The notes under the pieces are model-generated. The model worked only from the letters and a program-made list of their open reading frames with translations, did no database searches and was not told the DNA's origin. This document shows positions 1 to 5,723 of a stretch of 15,228 nt of DNA, piece by piece. Position 1 is the stretch's first letter. Every line of letters starts with the position of its first letter. Source of the stretch: an uncultured Clostridia bacterium (lineage in GTDB: Bacteria > Bacillota_A > Clostridia > Oscillospirales > Oscillospiraceae). The stretch lies in contig CAMJQX010000015.1 in the NCBI GenBank assembly GCA_946408145.1, positions 1-15,228 of the forward strand, written 5' to 3'. A program made the position numbers and the translations under genes.

Positions 1-2
1 CT

Positions 3-31
3 GCGAGAGGGAATAACCAATCCCCTCTCGC
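3..31. repeat. 9-bp-stem inverted repeat at the left edge
   Basis: The arms GCGAGAGGG (3-11) and CCCTCTCGC (23-31) are perfect complements around an 11-base loop. No T-run follows on the plus strand. On the minus strand the sequence that would follow lies outside the window, so a terminator for a gene to the left can be neither shown nor excluded. I see no gene in bases 1-117. Confidence 0.5.
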
Positions 32-82
32 GCTCTCCCCATGCGCGTCCGAGCATGCTGCGCTGGGTTTGTCTACAGCCTG

Positions 83-117
83 AGAATCCCTGTCTGCCAA
101 GCGCAGACAGGGATTCT
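83..117 (-). terminator. 15-bp hairpin right after the YjbR stop
   Basis: AGAATCCCTGTCTGC (83-97) pairs perfectly with GCAGACAGGGATTCT (103-117) around the loop CAAGC. It begins one base past the stop codon of the MmcQ/YjbR gene (stop at 118-120), so it sits where the transcript of the six-gene minus-strand cluster should end. No U-tract follows on either strand. It may therefore be a 3'-end stabilising hairpin or a factor-assisted terminator rather than a textbook intrinsic one. Confidence 0.5.
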
Positions 118-501
118 TCATCTGTCGCCGCGTCCGGTTTTGGGCTTCATCCCGCTGTTCGTCAGATCGAAGCTGATCTCCAGCAGCTCTTTGATGAGTT
201 CGTCGTCGGCCGTACCGTCGAGCAGGATCGTGATCCAGTGGTCCTTGTTCATGTGGTAGCCCGGCAGGATCCCCGGCTGCCTGCGATAGGCGTCCATCAG
301 CAGCGGGCCGCACTTGACGTCGATGATATCCGCGATCCCCTCGCGCTCGATCCCCAGGCGCCGGTAGGGCACGCGCATGGAGACGGCGAACCATTTCCGG
401 TTGCCGCCGTGGCGGAAAATGAAGTTCTCGTCATTCCACGGCCGCTCCGCGTCTGCGGAGTAGCGCTCCGCCGTGTAGGCGATGATCTCGTCGCGCGTCA
501 T
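118..501 (-). CDS. MmcQ/YjbR family protein
   Basis: This 127-residue protein belongs by motif to the MmcQ/YjbR family, small CyaY-like proteins often annotated as DNA-binding, with no settled biochemical role. The family signature is in the second half: a D-x-K-C-x-P stretch near residue 75 and PGYHMNKDHWITILLDG near 95-111, where the family usually has PGYHMNK-HW-T-LLDG. It closes with a helix rich in E and L. The ATG at 501 follows a GGGGAGG ribosome binding site seven bases upstream. The 46-bp gap to the flavin reductase gene upstream contains a small 6-bp hairpin (523-528 with 539-544). It is the last gene of the minus-strand run, ending at a stable hairpin. Family assignment is firm; function is unknown. 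Confidence 0.85.
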   Translation of the reverse strand: MTRDEIIAYTAERYSADAERPWNDENFIFRHGGNRKWFAVSMRVPYRRLGIEREGIADIIDVKCGPLLMDAYRRQPGILPGYHMNKDHWITILLDGTADDELIKELLEISFDLTNSGMKPKTGRGDR

Positions 502-522
502 AGGATCGCCTCCCCTCCGTTT

Positions 523-544
523 CCGCCGTTTTTCGCATCGGCGG
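523..544. repeat. Small intergenic inverted repeat
   Basis: CCGCCG (523-528) and CGGCGG (539-544) flank a 10-base T-rich loop in the 46-bp gap between the flavin reductase and YjbR genes. On the minus strand the loop is A-rich and no U-run follows, so it is unlikely to be a terminator. It could be chance in GC-rich DNA. Confidence 0.3.
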
Positions 545-547
545 ACA

Positions 548-1063
548 TCAGCGCCTGTCGATCACGTCCACGACCTCGCCCACGAAAACCCAGTGCGGCT
601 GCCATTCGCCTTCCTCATCCGGCGGGTACACCTTCGGATGGGCCTGATAGTATGCCTGGATCTCCGGCGCGAGATCCTCCTTTGCAAAGCGGTGCTGATA
701 CAGCTTGCGGCAGAGGAAGCTCAGCTCCGCCTCCTCATAGCTCACGCTTTCGCCCATGGCGGTCGGCGTGAGGCCGGAGGGCGTGATCTTGTCGCCGTCC
801 CGCCCGGAGAGCGTGCCGAGGACGCCGAGCGCCTTCTTATACGCCTCCGGGAAAAAGCTGAGGGTGAAGCTGTCGTTTGTGTTCAGGAACTCTCTGGTGT
901 AGCGGGCCGGGTGCAGATACACGGTGACGACCGGCTTGTTCCAAAGCGTGCCCATGCTGCCCCAGCCCACCGTGCAGCAGTTGAAGCGCTCCATATTCCC
1001 GGCCGTGACAAGCGCCCACTGCTTCTCGAACAGCTCGAACACCTTGTATTCGTTCTCTTTCAT
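548..1063 (-). CDS. Flavin reductase-like (split-barrel FMN) protein
   Basis: This 171-residue protein resembles the clostridial flavin reductase-like, FMN-binding split-barrel family. The N-terminal half reads like that fold: a strand ending in ALVTAG (residues 17-22), then NCCTVGWGSMGTLWNKP (29-44), matching the pattern N-x-M-T-x-S-W-G, then VVTVYLHPARYTREFLN (45-61) and a NDSFTLSFF strand (63-71). In the family these segments line the FMN phosphate and isoalloxazine site. There is no signal peptide or membrane segment, so it is cytoplasmic. The ATG at 1063 has an AAAGGA element about eight bases upstream. Such proteins reduce or bind flavin or act as small NAD(P)H:flavin oxidoreductases; the physiological partner is unknown. 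The length is normal for the family. It lies 27 bp after the LURP-one gene. Confidence 0.82.
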   Translation of the reverse strand: MKENEYKVFELFEKQWALVTAGNMERFNCCTVGWGSMGTLWNKPVVTVYLHPARYTREFLNTNDSFTLSFFPEAYKKALGVLGTLSGRDGDKITPSGLTPTAMGESVSYEEAELSFLCRKLYQHRFAKEDLAPEIQAYYQAHPKVYPPDEEGEWQPHWVFVGEVVDVIDRR

Positions 1064-1090
1064 GCTCGTTTTCCTTTGCGGCGCGCGTTT

Positions 1091-1702
1091 TCAGCCGGCC
1101 GAGGACGCGGAGGAGCCGGCCGAGGACGCCGAAGAGGCGGCCTCCCGGTCCGCGATCATGTGCTGCAGCGTGATCAGGACGGCAACCACCGTCTTTTCAA
1201 ACTCCGGCTTGTAGAGATCGATGCAGTACTTGTCATGCAGAGAGAACATTTTCTGCGCGATGACGGCGATGACCTCCCCGTTCCGGTCATAGAGCTCGAA
1301 ATTGAGGCCGAGGATGTTGCCGCGCAGCTGCCAGCCCAGGCCCTCGATGTTGGTGATGTCCTTCACCAGATGGAAGAGCTCATTGGAGAGCTCAAAGGCC
1401 GTCCCGTCCGCCATGGTGACAAAATGCCGCTCGTGAAGCGTGAGGACCTTTCTCTCGATATGCGCGATATGCGCCCCCGAGGCGTCGTAGATCTCGGTCT
1501 TGTCGTGAAGCGAGGGGAATTTGGTCTCCGCGCGATAGACGACGTTCTCGCCGCCGTCCGTGATCTCGATCCGGTGATGCAGCGTCATCACCTTGGTACT
1601 TGTAAACAGGGAGCGCCGCGGCTCTCCGAAACGCTCGACGTTGTTGACGTTTGCCGCCTCCCCCGCCTCGCGGAAGCGGTGGACTTTCGAAAAAACACCC
1701 AT
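1091..1702 (-). CDS. LURP-one-related / YxjI family protein
   Basis: This 203-residue protein resembles the LURP-one-related (LOR, YxjI) family, a tubby-like beta-barrel fold of unclear bacterial function. Repeating beta units are visible: TLHHRIEITD, SLHDKTEIYD, TLHERHFVTM and SLHDKYCIDLY each pair an L-H-(D/E/H) turn with a strand. The pattern of residue stretches such as GNILGLNFELYDRNGEVIA followed by a terminal hydrophobic helix is typical of the family. The end is unusual: a low-complexity tail with SSASSAG in two exact copies, encoded by a tandem 21-bp repeat, follows the last helix. The start ATG at 1702 has GGGAGGG seven bases upstream. No signal peptide is seen. The gene sits between the hydrolase (116-bp gap with a hairpin) and the flavin reductase (27-bp gap). 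Confidence 0.78.
   Translation of the reverse strand: MGVFSKVHRFREAGEAANVNNVERFGEPRRSLFTSTKVMTLHHRIEITDGGENVVYRAETKFPSLHDKTEIYDASGAHIAHIERKVLTLHERHFVTMADGTAFELSNELFHLVKDITNIEGLGWQLRGNILGLNFELYDRNGEVIAVIAQKMFSLHDKYCIDLYKPEFEKTVVAVLITLQHMIADREAASSASSAGSSASSAG
1094..1135. repeat. Tandem 21-bp repeat encoding the SSASSAG tail
   Basis: Two adjacent 21-bp units (1094-1114 and 1115-1135) begin GCCGGCCGAGGACGC and differ at only two positions near their ends. They lie at the 3' end of the LURP-one-like gene and encode two SSASSAG heptads just before the stop. A partial third unit (EAASSAS direction) appears upstream in the coding sense. An in-frame repeat of this kind is prone to copy-number change by slippage. 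Confidence 0.8.
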
Positions 1703-1732
1703 GATCTGTCCCTCCCGAATCTTTATGCTTTA

Positions 1733-1774
1733 CTCTGTGATCAGCGGCCGCACCTGCGGGTGCCGCTCACAGAG
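1733..1774. repeat. 42-bp intercistronic inverted repeat
   Basis: CTCTGTGA (1733-1740) pairs with TCACAGAG (1767-1774). Inside it, GCGGC pairs with GCCGC and ACC with GGT, separated by 3-base bulges around a short loop. It occupies the middle of the 116-bp gap between the hydrolase stop (1819) and the LURP-one start (1702). No T-run follows on the minus strand; the downstream sequence is TAAAGCATAAAG and then the ribosome binding site. An RNA processing or stability hairpin, or a protein-binding palindrome, fits better than a terminator. Confidence 0.5.
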
Positions 1775-1818
1775 ACGTAATGATCGCGCAGAGGCTGCCG
1801 ATCGAAAGATCGTTCTTA

Positions 1819-2742
1819 TCAGCTGTGCGCCATGATGAACGCGGCGATGTCGTCGATCACTTCCGCGCCGATATGCTGCTCGACCTTGTACTCTTTTCCG
1901 GCCTTCAGGATATCGTTGTAGATGCCCTTGACAAAGACGTGATTGAGCTCGTCATACAGGCGGTACTCCACGTTTTCCCTGCCCTGGAGCTGCTCCCGGA
2001 ACGCGGCGAAGTCCTCGGAGGGCAGCACCTGAAAGTCCATCCCGCCCTGCAGGATCAGCACGGGCTTGTCCGACTCCATCAGGTAATCCGCCGCCGTTTT
2101 CCGGCCCATCTCCTTGAAATAATAGAGCGTGACGGAGCCGGCGAATTTCTTTTTCTTTGCCTCCTCGTCGGACATCTCGTACAGGCCGTCGAACTTTTTG
2201 CTGAAAATCCTGTCCTCGAGGCCGACGACCGCCTTCATGAGGCCGCCCCTGGACTGCCCCGCCTGCCTGAGCTGTCTGACGACGATCTCCTCGAGGCGGA
2301 AGGGCGTCCCCGCCATGAGGACAAGGCCGCGAAAGCGCCCGCCCTCGGCGTCGATACGCGGCGCCAGCATCGCGCCCATGCTGTGGCCGACGATGAAGAC
2401 GGCGTCGGGATCTATGCGTGGGTCGCTCCGGAGCAGATCCGCGGCCAGGATCGCGTCGTCGATCGTCTCCTCGCGGACCGTGATGGACAGCTTCCGCATC
2501 TTCCGGGCGTGCGCAAAGGTCCGCTTGTCATAGCGGATCGAAGCGATCCCGCGCTCTGCCAGGCCCTCGGCGAGATCCTTGAACGGCGTCAGCTTGTAGA
2601 TCTGCTCGTCCATGTTGCTGGCGCCGGAGCCGTGCACGAACACGACGGCCGGAACGCGCTCCCGCACATCGTCCGGGAGGCTCAGCAGTCCGTTCAGCGG
2701 GTATTCGCTTCCTTTGCCTACGATCATTTTTTCACTTTTCAT
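1819..2742 (-). CDS. Serine alpha/beta hydrolase
   Basis: This 307-residue protein has the complete alpha/beta-hydrolase layout. An oxyanion-loop VVFVHGSGASN lies near 33-43, the nucleophile elbow GHSMG has Ser at about 121, the acid is likely Asp236 in LILQGGMDF, and the base is likely His268 in ELNHVF. The core pattern (HGSG, RYDKR near 70-74, GHSMGA, then a lid of charged helices at about 150-215) resembles cytosolic acyl-peptide hydrolase or esterase-like members that act on small esters or acyl groups. The substrate cannot be read from sequence. No signal peptide is visible. The ATG at 2742 is preceded by AAAGGGCGG about nine bases upstream; a second in-frame ATG at 2727 is a less likely start. 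It follows the YdcF gene by 35 bp. Confidence 0.88.
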   Translation of the reverse strand: MKSEKMIVGKGSEYPLNGLLSLPDDVRERVPAVVFVHGSGASNMDEQIYKLTPFKDLAEGLAERGIASIRYDKRTFAHARKMRKLSITVREETIDDAILAADLLRSDPRIDPDAVFIVGHSMGAMLAPRIDAEGGRFRGLVLMAGTPFRLEEIVVRQLRQAGQSRGGLMKAVVGLEDRIFSKKFDGLYEMSDEEAKKKKFAGSVTLYYFKEMGRKTAADYLMESDKPVLILQGGMDFQVLPSEDFAAFREQLQGRENVEYRLYDELNHVFVKGIYNDILKAGKEYKVEQHIGAEVIDDIAAFIMAHS

Positions 2743-2777
2743 AAAAGCCGCCCTTTCTCAGCCTTATCATCCGCTCT

Positions 2778-3437
2778 TCATCCCTGTCGTATCACATAGC
2801 GGTCATAGCCGTCGGCTGCCAGCCGCTCATAGGCGGCCCAGACTTCAGCCGGCACCTCGACCGGCACCTGATAACCCAGCTCCGCATAGACCCGCAGCCG
2901 CTGCAGATCCCCGACCATCAGCTCGATCTCCTGCTCCAGCGGGCAGTCGGCGTTGGCGTATTCGGAGAAGGTGATCTTCGGCGCGCTGACGGACCAGCGC
3001 AGCTCCGGCCAGTTTTTCCTGGCGGTGGCGAGGCAGCGTTTGGACATATACGGCTTGCACACGATGATGCCGCTCTCGGCCGGGATCCCGCGCCGCAGCA
3101 GCAGCTCGCGCCCGAAGCGGAAGTTCTCTCCGGTGTTGGTGGAGCGATCCTCCAGCAGCAGCCGATCTTCCGGCACGCCCAACGCTCCGCACTCGCGCGC
3201 AAAGAGCAGCGCCTCCGGCTCCGACCAGAGCCCCTCGGTGATCTTGCCGAGCCCGCCGGTGCACATCAGCCACGGCGCCGCGCCCGCGAGGAAAAGCGCC
3301 GCCGCGTGCCGCGGAACGCGCAGGTCATGGCTGCCGGCGGCGAGAAGCAGATCCGCTTTTTCCGGCGCCTCGCCGCAGTCCGCGTGGAAATGGTAGAGCA
3401 GTTCCGCGTCCCGCAGGATTTCCTCTCTCGATCTCAT
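2778..3437 (-). CDS. Soluble YdcF/DUF218 (ElyC/SanA-like) family protein
   Basis: This 219-residue protein resembles the YdcF/DUF218 family. The Rossmann-like core shows LLLAAGSHDLRVPRHAA (30-46), a strand into MCTGGLGKITEG (58-69), the acidic helix EPEALLFARE (73-82), and LGVPEDRLLLEDRSTNTGEN (86-105). The last contains the S-T-N-T-x-E-N signature usual for the family. Members such as SanA and ElyC are membrane proteins linked to envelope integrity. This one lacks any membrane segment and resembles cytoplasmic YdcF, which was reported to bind S-adenosylmethionine; its own role is unknown. The ATG at 3437 follows GGGGGGA at five bases. It begins 17 bp after the zincin stop, so the two are almost certainly co-transcribed. 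Confidence 0.85.
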   Translation of the reverse strand: MRSREEILRDAELLYHFHADCGEAPEKADLLLAAGSHDLRVPRHAAALFLAGAAPWLMCTGGLGKITEGLWSEPEALLFARECGALGVPEDRLLLEDRSTNTGENFRFGRELLLRRGIPAESGIIVCKPYMSKRCLATARKNWPELRWSVSAPKITFSEYANADCPLEQEIELMVGDLQRLRVYAELGYQVPVEVPAEVWAAYERLAADGYDRYVIRQG

Positions 3438-3454
3438 GACGTCCCCCCTGATCG

Positions 3455-3847
3455 TCAGCTGTGCTCTCTCCGCTCGTGACCGGCGAGATAGGCCTGCTTC
3501 TCCCGCTCGTCCTCCGCCTCCAGAGAGGAGGAGTTGCGGACGCCGCCCAGAGATTCCAGATGGTGCCGGAACTCATGGCGCAGGACGCCGCGCAGCACTT
3601 CCCTGGCCTCGGCAGCGTCGGCCCGCGGATAGACCCGGTCGAAGGAGCCTTTGTACATGATGATCTGCCGCATGCCGGAGGAGACCTGATACTGCCCCAG
3701 CGTGTAGAGATCGTCGTCCACGGCATACTCCGGCACCGCCGACGCCTCGGACACGATCACGCCGCCGGAGAGCTTGCGAAAGAACGGCTCCGGCAGCTCA
3801 TCGATCAGTTCCGAGATGATTTTCCCATATTCTTCGACGCTGATCAT
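3455..3847 (-). CDS. Small HExxH zincin-like metallopeptidase
   Basis: This 130-residue protein has the zinc-protease signature H-E-F-R-H at residues 91-95, in LRHEFRHHLESLGG. That matches minimal 'possible zincin' proteins (PF06262-like, usually HEIGHHFG), which run 110-140 residues. The third ligand is probably a Glu or Asp in the acidic stretch E110-E114. An Arg replaces the small residue usually seen before the second His, a mild oddity. I chose the ATG at 3847, which has GGGGTGG a few bases upstream, over the longer reading from 3892, whose extra 15 residues look non-coding. No signal peptide is seen. It is the first gene of the six-gene minus-strand run; substrate unknown. Confidence 0.7.
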   Translation of the reverse strand: MISVEEYGKIISELIDELPEPFFRKLSGGVIVSEASAVPEYAVDDDLYTLGQYQVSSGMRQIIMYKGSFDRVYPRADAAEAREVLRGVLRHEFRHHLESLGGVRNSSSLEAEDEREKQAYLAGHERREHS

Positions 3848-3996
3848 TGATCCACCCCGTTTTTCCCGATCCGCGCAGCCCGGTCCCCGCACGCTCCGCG
3901 GCGGGAAACATGAGCAGGTACTGTCATTATGATGATCGGACGGTGCAGCACAGCATAATCGATCGAGCCCTCAATTGATTTCGCCCTCCGATGATC

Positions 3997-4024
3997 ATTC
4001 TAAGCATACAATACCATAAAGCAA
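3997..4024 (-). promoter_or_regulatory. Possible promoter of the six-gene cluster
   Basis: Read on the minus strand, TTGCTT (4019-4024) and TAGAAT (3997-4002) are 16 bp apart. The -35 matches four of six consensus positions and the -10 five of six. It is the best pair I found upstream of the zincin gene, but it would give a leader of about 145 bases, so I hold it loosely. Confidence 0.3.
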
Positions 4025-4102
4025 AAACGCCTGCAAGCCAAAACCGCCGCGGGCGCATATACCGGCCGCAGCATCCTTTTGGCCCTCCCCTCCCGCTCAG
4101 AC

Positions 4103-4131
4103 TGGACTTCTTTATCCTGCGCAGGTATAAT
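4103..4131 (+). promoter_or_regulatory. Promoter of the fucosidase-like gene
   Basis: TGGACT (4103-4108) and a perfect TATAAT (4126-4131) are separated by exactly 17 bp. Transcription would begin near 4138, giving a leader of about 35 bases with the G-rich ribosome binding site AAAGGGGGGG (4157-4166). Confidence 0.75.
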
Positions 4132-4172
4132 ACTGACTATAGAACGACGGAAGACCAAAGGGGGGGATGCAC

Positions 4173-5633
4173 ATGTCCCCGCATTTTGAACCGAGCTTTG
4201 CCTCTCTGCGGGAGTACCGCGTGCCGGAATGGTTCCTTGACGCGAAATTCGGCATCTGGAGCCACTGGGGGCCGCAGAGCGTGCCCATGTTCGGCGACTG
4301 GTACGCCCGGAACATGTATATCGAAGGCAGCGAGCAGTACGAATACCATCTGCGGCACTACGGCCACCCGTCCCGCTTCGGCTACAAGGACATCTGCGCC
4401 CTGTGGAAGGCGGAGCGCTTCGACCCGGACGCGCTGATGGAGAAGTATGTCCGCGCCGGCGCGCGCTATTTCGTCGCCCAGGCCACGCACCACGACCATT
4501 TCTTCAACTACGCTTCCGAGCTCAACCGCATGAACAGCGTCAGGGTCGGGCCGCACAGGGATATCCTCGCCCTGTGGAAGGCCGCGGCGAAGCGATACGG
4601 TCTCCCCTTCGGTATCAGCGAGCATCTGGGCGCCTCCTTCTCCTGGTGGCGGGTCAACAAGGGCTGCGACAGCTACGGGCCGTACGCAGGCGTGCCCTAC
4701 GACGGGAACGACCCGGCCTGGCAGGACTTCTACCACGCAAATCAGGAGCACGGCACAGCCGATCCGCAGGACTTTGCCCCCTGGTATACCGCGAACCCGG
4801 CCTTTCGGGATTACTGGCTGCGCTGCGTCAGCGAGATGATCGACCGCTTCCGGCCGGAGCTGCTGTATACCGACGGCGCGCTGCCCTTCGGAGAGCACTG
4901 GCTCGGCGAGCAATCGAAAACGCCGGATCCCGCCGCGTATTCCCACGGTCTGCGGGCGGTGGCGCGGCTGTACAACAGCTCCATCGACAAATACGGCGAG
5001 AACCGCGCGGTCTATCTGCAGAAGGATCGCAGGACGGAAATCTGCAGCGTGGGCGTGCTGGACATCGAAAAAAGCCAGCTGCCCGGCATCGCGCCGCGGC
5101 CCTGGCACACGGATACCTGCATCGGCAACTGGTTTTACGACGTGCGCAGCCCATACAAGCATCCGGATCAGATCATCGAGATGCTGGCGGACATCATCTC
5201 CAAAAACGGCGTCATGCTGCTCAACATCCTCCAGCGCCCGGACGGGAGCATCGACGAGGAAGCGGACTTCATCCTGCAGAAGCTTGCAGAATGGTTCGCA
5301 GTCTGCGGTGAGGCCGTGTACGGCACGCGGCCCTGGCACAGCTTCGGCGAGGGCGAAACGCGCGTCCGGATCGACGGCTTCCGCGAGGAAAAGACCGACT
5401 GGACACGCGAGGATTTCCGCTTCGTGCAGAAAAACGACGCGGTATACGCCTTTATGATGGGCGCCTCCGGCGGCGATACGATCGCCCTGCACAGCTTCCC
5501 GGATCGGGAGCTCCGCTCGGTGGAGCTGCTCGGCTGCGGCCCTCTGCCCTTCCGGCAGGAGCGCGGCGTGCTGCGGCTGCGGCTGCCGGAAAAGCTGCCC
5601 GTCTTCTGCGTGAATACGCTGAAGCTCCGCTGA
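4173..5633 (+). CDS. GH29 alpha-L-fucosidase-like glycoside hydrolase
   Basis: This 486-residue protein resembles family GH29, retaining alpha-L-fucosidases. N-terminal KFGIWSHWGPQSVP (25-38) and DWYARNMY (42-49) match the family's KFGIFIHWG...WY-RNMY substrate-pocket segment. Next come RYFVAQATHHDHF (98-110, family KHHDGF) and VGPHRDIL (125-132), then ELLYTDG (229-235), where Asp234 fits the catalytic nucleophile. NGVMLLNILQRPDGSI (345-360) matches the conserved N-LLN-x-P-x-DG loop, and a C-terminal beta domain begins near 410. The family's W-E-T-C segment reads PWHTDTCIGNWFYD here (310-323), as in a divergent clade; Glu299 is a possible acid/base. No signal peptide, so it would act on imported oligosaccharides. 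ATG 4173 is preferred to 4167 because it leaves six bases after the G-run. Substrate not proven. Confidence 0.85.
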   Translation: MSPHFEPSFASLREYRVPEWFLDAKFGIWSHWGPQSVPMFGDWYARNMYIEGSEQYEYHLRHYGHPSRFGYKDICALWKAERFDPDALMEKYVRAGARYFVAQATHHDHFFNYASELNRMNSVRVGPHRDILALWKAAAKRYGLPFGISEHLGASFSWWRVNKGCDSYGPYAGVPYDGNDPAWQDFYHANQEHGTADPQDFAPWYTANPAFRDYWLRCVSEMIDRFRPELLYTDGALPFGEHWLGEQSKTPDPAAYSHGLRAVARLYNSSIDKYGENRAVYLQKDRRTEICSVGVLDIEKSQLPGIAPRPWHTDTCIGNWFYDVRSPYKHPDQIIEMLADIISKNGVMLLNILQRPDGSIDEEADFILQKLAEWFAVCGEAVYGTRPWHSFGEGETRVRIDGFREEKTDWTREDFRFVQKNDAVYAFMMGASGGDTIALHSFPDRELRSVELLGCGPLPFRQERGVLRLRLPEKLPVFCVNTLKLR

Positions 5634-5653
5634 GGGGGCTCAAAAGCACAGAG

Positions 5654-5687
5654 AAAGCGGGGCTGCCCGGACAGGCAGCCCCGCTTT
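5654..5687. terminator. Shared terminator between convergent genes
   Basis: AAAGCGGGGCTGCC (5654-5667) and GGCAGCCCCGCTTT (5674-5687) form a perfect 14-bp GC-rich stem around CGGACA. On the plus strand it is followed by a T-rich tract (5685-5713), a classical intrinsic terminator for the fucosidase-like gene. On the minus strand, downstream of the ene-reductase stop (5724), the hairpin is followed by only weakly T-rich sequence, so it probably works in both directions but better in the plus one. Confidence 0.9.
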
Positions 5688-5723
5688 GTGTTGTGTTTTT
5701 GCTTTTGTTTTACTGTGCGTCGA

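Larger units (their letters stand above)
3848..4166. other. Divergent intergenic region
   Basis: This 319-bp stretch separates the minus-strand cluster from the fucosidase-like gene. I find no convincing coding sequence. It is more AT-rich in its middle (about 3930-4030) than the flanking genes and carries the promoters of both directions, listed separately. Short palindromes such as TCAATTGA (3971-3978) and TGATCA (3993-3997 area) are present but too short to call as operators. Confidence 0.6.

Noticed and set aside
482..1780. 432-codon plus-strand frame over the YjbR, flavin reductase and LURP-one genes
   Set aside because: It is antisense to three recognisable genes and shows no motif or ribosome binding site.
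4137..5492. 451-codon minus-strand frame opposite the fucosidase-like gene
   Set aside because: Shadow of a gene with GH29 motifs; the product is V/A/R-rich without domain.
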